NCBI GenBank assembly: GCA_037951105.1
Contig: JBAMJV010008398.1
Span: 1-64,000, forward strand
Reading direction: 5' to 3'
Source of the DNA: Echinarachnius parma
Lineage: Eukaryota > Echinodermata > Echinoidea > Clypeasteroida > Echinarachniidae
DNA: 64,000 bases
Part shown: one piece after another, positions 23,501 through 36,700 of the stretch
Numbering within the stretch: the stretch's first letter is position 1
Layout of the letters: each line of letters begins with the position of its first letter
Program-made: the position numbers and the translations under genes
Notes under the pieces: model-generated
What the model was told of the DNA's origin: nothing
What the model saw: only the letters and a program-made list of their open reading frames with translations
Databases searched by the model: none

Positions 23501-24645
23501 TTTGTAAAGGAAGAGGTAATCAGTTTGAAATGAAAGCATACCCGTACAAGATTACCTTGGGCTTATTAATATGGATATACCGTTTCTACACCAGTAACGG
23601 ATCACCTACCCACATTGATGCATGAAGACGTTTGTGACTATCTAATTGTTTTAATTTTCATAACTGGAAGAGGAATGTGCATCTAATATCAACTTTATCA
23701 TCTCCTTTTTAAAAGTGATAAACCTCAGTTCCATGATCATCGCGCAAAAGTGAGAAATTAGCCTTCAAAATAGTGTCATCTAGTGACAAAATGTACAGAT
23801 TTCAGATTTTCAAGAAAAAAACGGGGGGGGAAAAAAAATTTTTTTTTTTAATAAGATGTTTAAAAAACAAAAATATGCCGACGGATCTAGAATTCCTATA
23901 TTATTAACACAGGAAGATGTTCTGGTAAACACACCACAGCATTTTCCGGGTGTTTGGGTGCAGGCTTATAGTAAAAAAAGGCAAATTTTAATGTATAATT
24001 ACAGCAGAAATTATCTACACCAGTAACGGATCACCCATTTTCAAATCCTTATAAAAACAAAACAAAAGATCAGAATTAATTTTGTTTTGCTGTAACAATG
24101 TATTTCACTAGAATCTGTGATATTTCTAACTTGAAAATCAAAATTACTTGGATATTTTGGTAAAATCGGGTTTTTGTGTGATTTTTGCTAACATTTCATA
24201 AGGATCATGTGGGGCAGAATTCAACTCCTCATAACTAAATAAGGAAGCACGTTTAAGAAGTTAAATTTTTCCTGGATATTAATTGCTAATTTGCTAACAC
24301 TTTGATGAAAAAATTAAGATAATTGGTCAATTATTTTTAAAATAAAGCCAGGTGATCCGTTACTGGTGTAGTGGTGATCCGTTACTGGTGCAGCGTAAGG
24401 GGTTCGTAAAACGCGCAGTGATTTGCTTATTAGTGACGGAATGAGTTTGAATTAACAATATTCGTAATCTGCACTATTTTAGCTTTCCAACGATGTATGA
24501 TAGTCCATAAAAAATATTTTGTCTTAGCAAGAAATTGTATCCACCAAAAAGTGATCCGTTACTGGTGTAGCTACGGTATGTTGCTTTGGTATTAATTTAT
24601 ATTCCCAAAATATGTTTTTAGGGATCATTTTCCAAAGAAAAAAAA

Positions 24646-24705
<60 letters not shown>

Positions 24706-27700
24706 GATCCGATCCGATTGCTGCGATCCGATTTTCATCGATCAAATTTTGCTGATCCGATCATTAAGGTCAGTTACAGCACTAGTAATAGGAGTGGGCT
24801 ATACGTGGGTGAAAAATACTTTTTTTGACATTTTATTTTCGGGACAGTTTTTTTGTATTCCATTTGCCCTATCTCAACATGAAATGACAATATTTTTTTC
24901 CTGGGGTCGAAGAAAAAAGTGTGCAGGGCCAAAATCCAAGATGGCCGCCGTTTTTCCTTAAAAATCACATTTTCGGCCATAACTTTGTCATTAGTGGGTC
25001 TCTTTATTTGGTTTTGGTGTCTAACCCTATGTTTTGGGGGTTAAGGGATCTATTTATGCAGTTAAAAATACTGTAAAATATTCAGATATTTTGTTAAGGC
25101 ATATTTTGACAATTTTTACCCCTTTTTAACTCAATTTTGATCCATGCCCGTATACCTGAAATTAATGGGTAAATTATATCAGAGAATATTTTTTAAAAAG
25201 CTAGAGAACAAGTTGAAAGTGATAAAATAATATTCATAGCCCCCATAACCTTCACACTTGACAACATTTTCGGCCTGGGGTTATACAAAAAAGTGTGCAG
25301 GGCCAAAATCCAAGATGGCCGCTGTTTTCACATTTTCAGTCATAACTTTGTCATTTTGTGGTGTTTTTACTTGCTTGTGGTATCTATCGCCATGTTTTAG
25401 GGTCAAGCAATCTGACATGCATCTAAAAATAGTCACAAGCCATCAAATGTTGATTGAGTTAACTCCTTTTTTACCTAAATTAGCATATTTCATGAAACGT
25501 GTCTTCAATTTCTACGATGTTGCTTAAAACATAATGCGGCTTTCTTCTAAAGAAGTCCCCGGTTCCTGAAACGGTCACAGGCACAATCTGCTGCTTTATA
25601 GTGTCCTGGATGTCATCAGTCCCAGGGGGTCGCTGCCAAATTTCATCTCTGGTACCAGCACGCATCAGGTGATCCACTCGGAAAGTTCCGTCCCCATTAT
25701 CATCCAGGTACAGTCATGTAGAACCCAATATACCATCTTTTGGTATATGCCTCTCTCGCCCTAGATGACAGCAAGTGGTTGGTTAGTCTGAGTACTTTTT
25801 CAGAGTGAGACATTCCCTCTGCCTCTTGGGCTCCCATGAATGTTTCCAGTATCTCCTCCTCGCAAGGAAATACCACTGCTTCCTATGCTTGGTAATCATC
25901 CCCGAGGAATACTGAACATTAGGTTCCTGATCATCTCTTTCTCTGATAATTTGTTGACCTTGTAAAGGTCCCTGCGGACATCTGCATCACGTTGATATGT
26001 GACTCTCTGTTACTGAATCTCCTGCCTCAAGAACACTTCAGCTCAGGCTATTTGTACTTTAAAGCCCCCCCCCCCCCCCCAAAAAAAAAAAAGAAGCTTT
26101 ATTAGGAATGAGAAAGTGACAAATTCTCTGAAATTAACCTAGGCTTTAGCCTTGTGTTGAAGTGTAATTAATTATAGGAGTAGGCTATACGTGGGTGAAA
26201 AATACTTTTTTTGTCATTTTATTGCCCAAGAGGTAGAGGGAATGTCTCACTCTGAACAAGAACTCATGTTTCAGCCTAACCAACCACTAATTGCTGTCAT
26301 CTGGGATGAGAGAGACATGTACATTGTACCAAAAGATGGTATATTGGGTTCTACATGACTGTACCTGGATGATAATGGGGACGGAATTTTCTGAGTGGAT
26401 CACCTGATGCATGCTGGTACCGGAGATGAAATTTGGGACTGATGACATCCAGGACACTATAGAGCAGCAGATTGTGCCTGTGACCGTTTCAGGAACCAGG
26501 GACTTCTTTAGGAGAAAGCCGCATTATGTTTTAAGCAACATCGCAGAAATTGAAGACATGTTTCACGAAATATGCTAATTTAGGTTAAAAATTAGTTCAA
26601 ATGTAGTCAAAAATGGTGTTAACTCAACATTTGATGGCTTGTGATTATTTTTAGATGCATATTAGATTGATTGACCCCCAAAACATGGGGATATACACCA
26701 CAAGCAAGTAAAAGTGCCACAAAATGACACAGTTATGGCTGAAAATGTGATTTTTCAAGGAAAATGGCAGCCATCTTGGATATTGGCCCTGCACACTTTT
26801 TTGTATAACCCCAGGCCGAAAATGTTGTCAAGTGTGAGGGTTATGGGGGCTATGAATATTATTTTGTCACTTTCAACTTGTTCTCTAGCTTTTTAAAAAT
26901 GTTCTCCAATATAATTTACCCATTAATTTCAGGTATACGGGCAGGGTTCAAAATTGGGTTAAAAATGGTCAGAAATATGCCTTAACACCATATCTGTATA
27001 TTTTACAGTATTTTTAACTGCATAAATAGATCCCTTAACCCCCAAAACATAGGGTTAGACACCAAAACCAAATAAAGAGACCCACTAATGACAAAGTTAT
27101 GGCCGAAAATATGATTTTTAATGAAAAACGGCGGCCATCTTGGATTTTGGCCCTGCACACTTTTTTCTTGGACCCCAGGCAAAAAATATTGTCATTTTAT
27201 GTTGAGATAGGGCAAATGGAATACAAAAAAACTGTCCCGAAAATAAAACGAGAAATGACCCATTTATAGCCCACTCCTACTAGTAAGTAGACTACCAAAA
27301 TCGTGTTGATTGCGAAAAGGCTAATTTATAGCCACTTTTTGAGGGCAGTGGCTCAGTCACAAGCGATTGTACATGTGATGTTTCCCCCCAACTAGCGGGC
27401 TAAGTTTCTGTGAAACGTGTTGCGATGCGCAATGGTGAACAAACGATCGATTTCTAGGTCCAATTTACTTTGAAAAAAAAAACTTTTCTTGCGAAACTGA
27501 ATTAATTCTGGATAGTCTGTAACTATTTTCCCGTAAAGATTGATATGTAAATCCATAAAAGCCTCAGTATTTATAATGTTATTTTCATATAAAAAGAGCA
27601 ATATAAGCCCCAAACAGTGCATTTTTGCCGATGCTTGCACGATTGCGTGATTTTACCGGTCCGAGTTTCGACGGTAAAAATTTATCGGGATACCGGTTCC

Positions 27701-30700
27701 CGACCGGTAAAAGTTTATCGGGACCCGGTTCCGACAATTACCGACGTGACTCAGCCTTAATTTAGTGGATTAACTGCCATAAACTTCTTGTTTTAAATCA
27801 TTGTCTGCATTTGAAATTGAGCTTTGATTCACAATCCTTAATGTCCTAGTAGCACACCAATAACTTTTCCATATTTCTCCTGGTCACTTTGAATGCTAAC
27901 CTGTGGAATTGAACCTCCCCTCCACCCTTGCAGATTTGAGTATCCACCCGGTTCAGCCTACCGCCCTGCACAGACACCAGGAAAGGTTGCAGTGCAGAGC
28001 CCCGTGGTGTCTTCAACAACCCCTAAGTCTCTGAATGCTGGTGGAGACACCCCTACCTCGTCTAAGAAAGCCCCGGGCTCTGCCCAAAAGAAGTCAACGA
28101 CGCCTGCCAAGGCTCCCGGTTCTGCCCAGAAGAAGACAACTACGCCTGCCAAGGCTCCCGGTTCTGCCCAGAAGAAGACGGCTACTCCTGGCAACAAGAC
28201 GACAACACCTGCCAAGGCTCCCGTCTCTGCCCAAAAGAAGACTGCCACCCCTGGAAAGAAGGCAACAACGCCTGCCAAAGCTCCAGGTTCTGCCCAGAAG
28301 AAGGCTGCTACGCCGGGCAAGCAGGCAACGACTCCTGCCAAAGCAGCTACGCCAGTGGCTGCCCCGTCTCCCAAAGCCACCCCTAAGTCAGTGGCTGCTC
28401 CTTCTCCCAAGGCCACTCCTGTGTCCGCTAAGAAATCTTCTCCCAAGACCACTCCCGTGTCCGCTAAGAAGGCTTCACCCAAGGCCACTCCTAAGTTGGC
28501 GAAGAAGGCATCGCCAAAGGCTACAGCTTCTCCTAAAAGTAGGTTACTTGTTCAATATCCAGTGTCTTTAATGTGATTCTTATTACTGTCAAACATGAAT
28601 TACAAAGACCAGCGAATGGTAAACAGAACTCTCAATTTCAGCTTTTCTTGCAGGTGGCCAAAATGACACATCAGATAAACTCCTACGATACAGACTTGTG
28701 TGTTTATTCTTATTTATATGGTAGCTAGAAGATTTTTGGTTAGAAAAGCAAATTGGGTAGTTGTTAAGGAAATCAAAGTGAATAGTGGAATAACAAAATA
28801 CACATGTTTTATTATAATATTTCTGTTTTTTTAATTTTTTAATTTACAGGTAAGACTCCAGTGAAGAAGACACCAGTTAAGATTAGGACACCATCCCCTA
28901 AGTCCAAGAAGGCCAGTCCAGTGGCAGCCCCTGCTGAGCAACCGAGCGTGAAACCAGTTGCCGCTCCGGCCGACGTCAAGACCCCGCCTCCAGCCAAGAA
29001 GAGACGTGGAAGTGGATCGCTCAGCAAGAGTTCTGGAAAGGTACATGTAACTCGAGCCTCAACGTTAATTCTTTTTCTGTTTTTAAAAGTAAAATCATGC
29101 ATTTTCATATTTTACTTGACTTGCCTAACCAGAAAGTGCACTTGCCTGCAATAACTTACGTGAAACAAAAGTAAAATTAATGGTGCTAGGTAGGCAAGGT
29201 AGCTTAATTTGTATGGCAAATTTATCTCTTGTTTCTAGATGAGATTTTCCGAGCCACCAAATTGTTTGAACATTACATGTTGATCTGTTCAGAGAAAAAC
29301 ATGATGTTTTATTATAAAATTTACAAAAAAGAGGACTTGGCAATTTACCCTTCAAAATAGCTGTAAGACCCCACAACAGTAACACATAAAATGCAAAATG
29401 GCTTTCAGAGTACTATTTTTTTAATGCTGGAGGATTTCAAGTGCTGCAATTACACTTTTTTTTCCTTGCGGGTAACAAGTTACCTACATCTGCTTGTTCA
29501 TATTAAAGTGATACCTGTAAAGTGTCAGATATTGCACAAAATGACATTTGAGACTTCAATCCTATATCAATATCATTGTAAAATACAATTGAAAGATTTG
29601 TGAAAGTTTGAAAGAAAACGAACACTGTTTACCTAGTGAAAAAAAAGAATATTGAGTTCATATTTTATCACCGAATACTGATGGCCTGCCATAGATTTGT
29701 CGCAGTAACAATCATCCGTTTGACGATATCCGCACCCGTGTATGTTTACAGACGGTACAGAATTTATGGAATTTGCGCGCGCTCGGCTCAAAGTTCAGTC
29801 GGGTCGGGAAGGTTTCTCACGCGCGCTGGCCGGACGTGTTCAGCTATGACAATTGTACTTTATTTGAAAAGCGTTCCCAACGCTTTTCAAATAAAATATT
29901 TCAATGATAATTATCTTCATACTAAAGGGACATTTGAAAAAATCTAACCCTATTTTATTCTTCTCTTACCATAAGCTAAACAACACGGCAGAAGAGAAAC
30001 AAGGAAGCTCCAAGTATTTTTCGTGGAGTTAGATACTTTACAGGCATCCCTTTAAATCTGAATTTAGAGTAAAAATGATGATAATTGAGTTGTTGTAAAT
30101 GTCAAAAAATATTTGAACTTTGCGTCATTATCCTAGCTTTGGGTAGGTGAATAGAGTTTGTAATATTACAATGGTGTAGCAAGTAGTTTGATTATGAGAA
30201 AAATAAATAAGGATTTATTGACACAATGCAACTAACCTTGCTTTTAAATATCTTTCAAACATTTTGATTGTACATTACATGACGTCACTTCAAAGGCGAG
30301 ACCAGAGTTGTAGTTTTAATTTGCCAACATATTGATGTATCATGTTGTTTGATTCTATCATTCTGCATCGGCGTCAGCATTGTACATAATTATGTTATTC
30401 TTTTGCCATCATGAAATGTTTGATTGTAGATGACACCGTTTGGAAGTCCTAGAGTGCCAAAGACAACGCCACTGAAGAACTCCATCAGTCAGCTTCGACG
30501 CCGCTCTGCACCCGTCAAGGAGGAAGAAATGGAAGGTGCATCTCCAGTCAAGAAGGCCACACCCAAGAAGGCCTCACCCAAGCAGACCACGCCCAAGACG
30601 ACCAAGTCTCCAAAACAGACCACGCCCAAGTCTGCACCCAAAAAGGCCCCTACTCCAAAATCGGGAGGTGTGTATCATATTCTTCTATCTGTGCTAAATC

Positions 30701-33700
30701 AAATTTTGAGGGTTATTTGTGGAACTTATTTATTGGGATAATTTTTACCAACTTTCATGATTTATTATACATATTTTATTAAAGCATTTCATTTGCACCA
30801 AATGTTAAATACTTGTAAACGCTGTTCATATCAACGTACAGTTGATTTAATATTATTAACATACAGTCAAACCTATAATATAATATAAAAGAGGACTGGA
30901 GTCATGAAAATTTCCTTGTATCAGGGTAAAAACAAGACCTGGGACCAACCAAATTACTTTGTTATTGGAGTGTTTTGTTATATCAGGGGGGTTGCATAAA
31001 GAGCTGCTTTCAATCACAAAGTTGTGGTTAGTCGCAAGTCAGAAAATATGCGCATTTGAACCAATCAGATTTGCACATTTTTGGACTTACAATTACTTGT
31101 GATTAATCACACCTCTTTATGCAACACCCCCTGGGCTCTTTGGAACGATATTCCACTGTATAATCAATTCAATCTATATATGTAAGACCTAAAGAAGCAC
31201 ACCTCCAAGACACTAAAATCCCTTCATGATGGTTTATTATTTTGACAGGAAACTTAGTACGTCATATTTTATGAAAAGTGTATCATGACAATAATTATGC
31301 ACATGAATTGTAATAATAATAATATAAATACTTATATAGCGCACTTATCTAAAAAACTTACTCAAGGCGCTACAACACTGCAAAAAACAAAGAACCTGAT
31401 TCAACAGTATTGTCTCTACAAAATTTAGCAAATATCACACAATTATATTAATAGCTTGGAGTAAATAAAAAAAATCCTTCACATGCCTCTGGAAAGTTTC
31501 CAGGTACTGAACATTACGAATATCACTTGGTAACTTATTCCAAAGGACAGGGGCAACATGTGCGAATGCACGATCACCATAGGCGATCAGATATAGAATA
31601 TCAAGACATTTCTAATCTATTCAAAATATTTCAATATTTTTTTATTTTTATGCACAGGCAAATCTACCAAGAAGACTCCAGGCTCTGGTCAAAAGCGTAA
31701 GATTTCTGTGTCTGAATTTGCACCCAGCGCAAAAAGGAAGCGTGTGTCCTTTGGTCCAGCCCTCAGCCCAGAGCAGTTCGACAAGTACTTGCCACCTCTT
31801 ACACCTATAAAGAGGGGACAGTCACCGGCAAGGAGGTCTCTTGGTGGTCTAACAGGATCAGGCTCCAAGTACAAGGCCGTCAAGAAGCAGCGTGCATCCA
31901 TCGCTGGGACTGTGCCTGCCATTCTGGAGGAACCCAGTCCGAAGAAAGCTACTCCCAAGAAGTCTGCCAGCCCCAAGGCAAAGCTTGCAACACCAAAGAA
32001 GGCTGCTTCTCCAAAAGTTGCCACACCAAGTCCCAAGGCCAAAGCAGCATCTCCAAAGGCTACCACACCCAAGAAAGCTGCATCCCCAAAAGTTGCAACA
32101 CCCAGTCCGAAGGCAAAGGCTGCTACACCAAAAAAAGCAGCAACCCCCAAAGTTGCCACCCCCAGTCCTAAAGGAAAGGCTGCAAGCCCCAAAGTTGCAA
32201 CACCCAGTCCAAAGGCAAAGGCTGCTACACCCAAGAAGGCTGCAACCCCCAAAGTTGCCACCCCCAGTCCTAAAGCAAAGGCTGCGAGCCCCAAAGTTGC
32301 AACACCCAGTCCAAAGGCAAAGGCTGCTACACCCAAGAAGCCTGTGACCCCTAAAGTTGCCACCCCCAGTCCTAAAGCAAATGCTGCAACACCCAGTCCT
32401 AAGGCAAAGGCTGCAACCCCCAAAGTTGCAACACCCAGTCCTAAGGCAAAGGCTGCTACACCCAAGAAGCCTGCAACCCCAAAAGTTGCTACACCAAGTC
32501 CCAAGGCAGCAACACCAAAAGTCGCTGCACCAAGTCCCAAGTCTACTCCCAAGGCCAAGAAGGCTGCAACACCAAGCCCCAAGCCTGCTACTCCAAAAGC
32601 AGCTACTCCAAAAGCAGCTACTCCAAAGGCAGCCACTCCAAAAGTTTCTACACCAAAATCAACGCCCAAGTCTACAGCCAAGGCAACTACTCCCAAGGCT
32701 CCAACACCTGGGCGCAATTCTCCTAAGCGTTCACCCAAGCGCCCAGCAGCCTTGTCTGATGAAAGTTTCACAGGTCTTCCAGAGCTCTTCAAGACCCCAT
32801 CTCCACAGAAAGGTGCGAGCCGTGTGAGCGGAGGAAAAGTGACCAAGGTGACCCCTAAAGCTGCAGCGGTTGTGAGGAAGATTGTAACGCCAATGAAGGA
32901 GGAGATCAAGCAGGCTGCTGCGGCTAAGAGAAAGAGTCTGCCAAAGTCCATTCCCAGTCACATGAAGGCTGAGATTCTGGTAGAGGCTGCCCTGAAACAG
33001 CAGAGGCGTCCTTCCCCAAGGAAAGGCATGAGCTCACCCATGAAGCAGGAGCTGAAGAAGGCTGCCAAGGCCAAGGAGAGGAGTCCAGTCAAAGTCATGA
33101 AGACTCCACTTAGAAAGGCAATCAAAGAGGTATGTACATCAATACTTCAAGGAGACACGAAATGTAATAAACTGATGTACTATTTTATTTTTCACTTATA
33201 GTTGGCTATGTTGAATCAATTTTACTAATGTTAAAACTTTTTGTCTGACTGTGCCTGAAAAACCGTATCATTTGGCAGATTGAAATATAATTAAAAACTT
33301 TTACTATGATAAGTATTCATTGTATTGACAAAAATTAAAACAAATATTTACGTACTGTAGATTGTAATTCTTGTTAAGCTCACTGTTCTTTTTTCTTTTT
33401 TTTTACTCTGTTCTTTAATTTTCAGGGAGTGCAACTGAAGAAGGTTGAAGCATCTCCAAAGGCCCCGACTCCAAGTAAGAGCCCTGCGGAGAAGAAAACT
33501 CCTGCAAAGGCAGCTACACCAAAACAGAAGTCCCCAGCTAAGGCAGTCACCCCAAAGACCAAGGCTTCACCAAAACCTGCCACACCTGCTTCAGCAAAGA
33601 AAACACCAGCAAAGGCAGCAACACCAAAAGCAAAGACCCCTAAGGCTCAGACTCCTGCAAAGAAGACCCCAGCTAAGTCTGCAAGGAAGACCCCTGCCGC

Positions 33701-36700
33701 AAAGTCAGCTTTGAAGAAGACTCCAGCTAGGTCTGCCATCAAGAAAACTCCAGCCAGAAAGACCCCAGCAAGACCCAAGTCTTCACGCAAGCCAACGTTT
33801 GCTGATATCGTCAAGAGGGGAGGAGCTGGAAAGGTTGCGGCCAAGGGTGGAGCCAAAGGAAGTATGACTGTCAAGTGGGCTGGCAAGGCAAAGGCCATTG
33901 CTCGCAAGGTGCAGAAATCACGTCAGCTCAAGGCAAAGACACCCAAGGTGAGAGGAAACTTATTTGTCTTGAGATTTTTTCTAACCAGTTTGGACTTATA
34001 TAATTTCTTGTTTGTTTTGAAGTAATTTTCTTTGTGTCAATTTACAATTTAATTATACTTAGAGATTTTATAGGTTTTTCAATGTATGGTTCTCAATTAA
34101 AAGGGCTTTCAATGTAGATATCTATTATTGATGTAAACATCGTTTTATTTTTAGTCATGATTGTCGTTGGTCAGGTAAATAAAATTTCATGCCAAAAAAT
34201 GACATTCAGCAATAGTTCTACACTTTCTCTGTTGTAAAATATTTACCTGGTGAAGAGGACCAATTAGTATTATAACATGATTGTTCATTCGTGTATAGGT
34301 TATTAGTTCATTTCTTACAGGTATTTTTCTCTCTCTCTCCCTACTTATATCCGTTTACAGAAAGCTGCAAGGCTTGGTGTTGGCAGCACAGGTCATGCAC
34401 AGTCCCCAGCAACTATTGTCTTGAAGAAAACATTGAAAGCAAAGACCCCTCTGAAGACCAAGAAAGGAAGGAAGACTCCTAACAAGAAGGCCTCCACTAA
34501 GAAAGCACAGTCTGTTGCGGACACAAGCTTCACAGGCGTCGAGAATCTCTTCAAAACACCTTCACCAGCCAAGCGCACCAAGGTAACACCTGTCAGTACC
34601 CCTGACATGAAGACCCCAGAAGGGCCCGGAGAGATGTTTGTATCTCCTCTTACCAATTCTAGAAAGAAGTCCCCAGCATCTGCCAAGAAAACTACTCCAA
34701 CACCTAAGAGTAGTACCAAGGCAGGTAGGAAATCTGAAGGACTAGCTGGAATTGCTAGACTGATAGAGACCCCAAAACAGAAGACTCCCAAGCAGAAAGC
34801 TGTGCCTAAGACACCTGAGCTGTCTGACATTTCTAGGCTGATGAAGACGCCCAAACAGAAAGCTGCGGCAAAGACACCTGTTCCAATAGGAGTTGCAAGA
34901 CTTATGAAGACACCTAAACAGAAGACAGAACTAAAGTCCCCCGATGCGGCAGGCATGAGTAGACTGTTCAAACAAGGCACCAAGACACCCAAGGCAAAAC
35001 CTTCTCCTAAATACACAGGCATTAGAGAGTTGATGAAAACCCCGAAGAATGTTGATCCATACACTGATTTTGAAGGTATTCCAGATCTCTTTGCATCACC
35101 AGCAGCTGTTACTGTAAACAGGAAGACCCCAGAGAAGCAGGCAGGCAAGAGGAAGAGGACCGAAACACCATCTGCCAAGCCAGCAAAGAGAGCAAGGATC
35201 CAGGAGACTCCTGCAAAATCTCAAGCTTCACCAAAGAAGACACCTGCAAAATCACCCAAGGCAACACCCAAGAAAACACCTGCAAAATCTCCAGTGGTTG
35301 CACCTAAGGAAACTCCTGCAAAATCACCCAAGGCAACACCCAAAAAGGCAGCTACTCCGAGTAAGACCCAGGCTGCTAAATCCCCCAAGGCAACACCCAA
35401 GAAGACACCTGCAAAATCTCCAGTGGTTGCACCTAAGGAAACTCCTGCAAAATCACCCAAGGCAACACCCAAAAAGGCAGCTACTCCGAGTAAGACCCAG
35501 GCTGCTGAATCCCCCAAGGCAACACCCAAGAAAACTCCTGCAAAATCACCCAAGGCAACACCCAAGAAGGCTGCTACTCCGAAGAAGACCCCTGCTAAAA
35601 CCCCCAAGGCAACTACCAAGAAGGCTTCCAAATCTGCTGAGCCAACTGAGGTGGAAAGTATCCAGGCCACTCCAGTTCAAACTCCAGCCAAGAGAGCTAC
35701 CAGGGGAAAGAAAGCACCCGCTAAATCACCAGCTAAGAAGTCCGTTAAAGGAAGCAAAACAAAATCTGTTACAATTGAAACGCCTAAGGCCAAGCAATCC
35801 GTGGAAGCATCTCCAAGCCCAGCTAAAAAAGCAACGAGAGGAAGGAAGGCACCTGCTGCAAAGCCTGCGGCAAAGAAGAGTGCAAGGGGTGGGAAATCCA
35901 AGGCTGCTCCTTCAGAGGCTGTTAGTGTTGAACCACAGCAGGTTGAAGCTTCTCCTGCAAAGACCCCAGTAAAGAGAGCAACCAGGGGAAAGAAGGCAAA
36001 TCCTGTGAAATCACCTGCGAAGAAGACAACAAGAGGGAAGAAGGCAAGTCCAGTGAAAGCCAAGAAGGAAGAACCAGAACCTGCAGTAGCCAGTCCTGTA
36101 AAGACACCTGTCAAGAGGGCATCTCGCAGCAAAAAGGCAGCATCTCCAGTCAAGAAGCAAGCCAAGACAGCAACTAAGCAAAAGAAGGCAGAATCTGTGC
36201 CTGCAGAAGCAACACCTGCAAAGAGTCCAGCAAAGCGTGCAACTAGAGGAAAGAGGGCAGCATCTCCTGCCAAAACACCTGCCAAGAAGGTTGCACGAGG
36301 AAAGAAAGTTGAAGTAGAGCAAAAGCAGCCAACCCCTGCCAAGACTCCTGCAAAGAGGGCAACTAGAGGAAAGAAAGCTGCTGCAGCACCTGTAAAGACC
36401 CCAGCTAAAGAACCTCAACCGGTTGAAGCTACCCCCGAGAAGAGTCCAGTCAAGAAAACAACACGAGGAAAGAAGGCTGCTTCTCCTGCACCAGCAAAGA
36501 AAGCCACCAGGGGGAAGAAGGCTGCTCCCAAGTCTCCTGTCCCAGAGGTACCTGCTGTGACATCCAAGAGAGGTACCAAGAGGGCTGCCCCTGAACCAGA
36601 GCCTGTCGCAACGCCTTCACCCAAAAAGACCAGAGGAGGAAGGACGCGTGCTGCACCAAAATCTCCGAAAGCTGCCACACCGAAGCCGACACCAAAGGTA

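Larger units (their letters stand above)
23118..27282. mobile_element. hAT-like element 2, inserted in element 1
   Basis: It starts TAATGCTGTAAC and ends GTTACAGCACTA once the later foldback is removed. The flanking 8-bp duplication GTAAGTAG is perfect at 23110-23117 and 27283-27290. It is itself a foldback: 23255-23410 recurs inverted in 23470-23580 and 24577-24650. It contains a 997-bp TA-flanked element and is interrupted at its right tip by the 2.5-kb foldback. No transposase. Confidence 0.85.
22302..27759. mobile_element. hAT-like element 1 (outer member of a nested cluster) in an MKI67 intron
   Basis: Terminal repeats TAAGGCTGAGTC and its exact inverse GACTCAGCCTTA are flanked by perfect 8-bp duplications ATTTAGTG (22294-22301 and 27760-27767). 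The subterminal parts carry CCGGT/ACCGG-rich repeats and a foldback ('tttgaaagctgaacag' near 22765, inverse near 23090). Its own sequence (22302-23110 plus 27291-27759) has no transposase ORF, so it is a non-autonomous hAT-like element. The rest is later insertions. It lies in the 5.9-kb intron between coding exons 3 and 4. Confidence 0.9.

Noticed and set aside
24646-24828. Poly-Phe open frame
   Set aside because: Arises from the poly-T tract in a nested hAT-like element.
25600-25720. A DDNGDGTF peptide resembling an EF-hand loop in the foldback arm
   Set aside because: Single loop with no flanking helices, the final Glu position is His, and an in-frame stop lies just upstream; best seen as chance.
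27958-28488. Long minus-strand open frames opposite the Ki-67 exons (also 31689-32951, 34393-35178, 35677-36342)
   Set aside because: They mirror the Lys/Pro/Ala codon repeats of the sense strand (reading as Gly/Ala/Val/Phe repeats), lack domains and ignore splice sites.
28035-28571. Alternative plus-strand frames in the Ki-67 repeat exons (also 31892-32347, 32357-32827, 35298-35972)
   Set aside because: Out-of-frame reading of the same repeats; no continuity across the conserved splice junctions.
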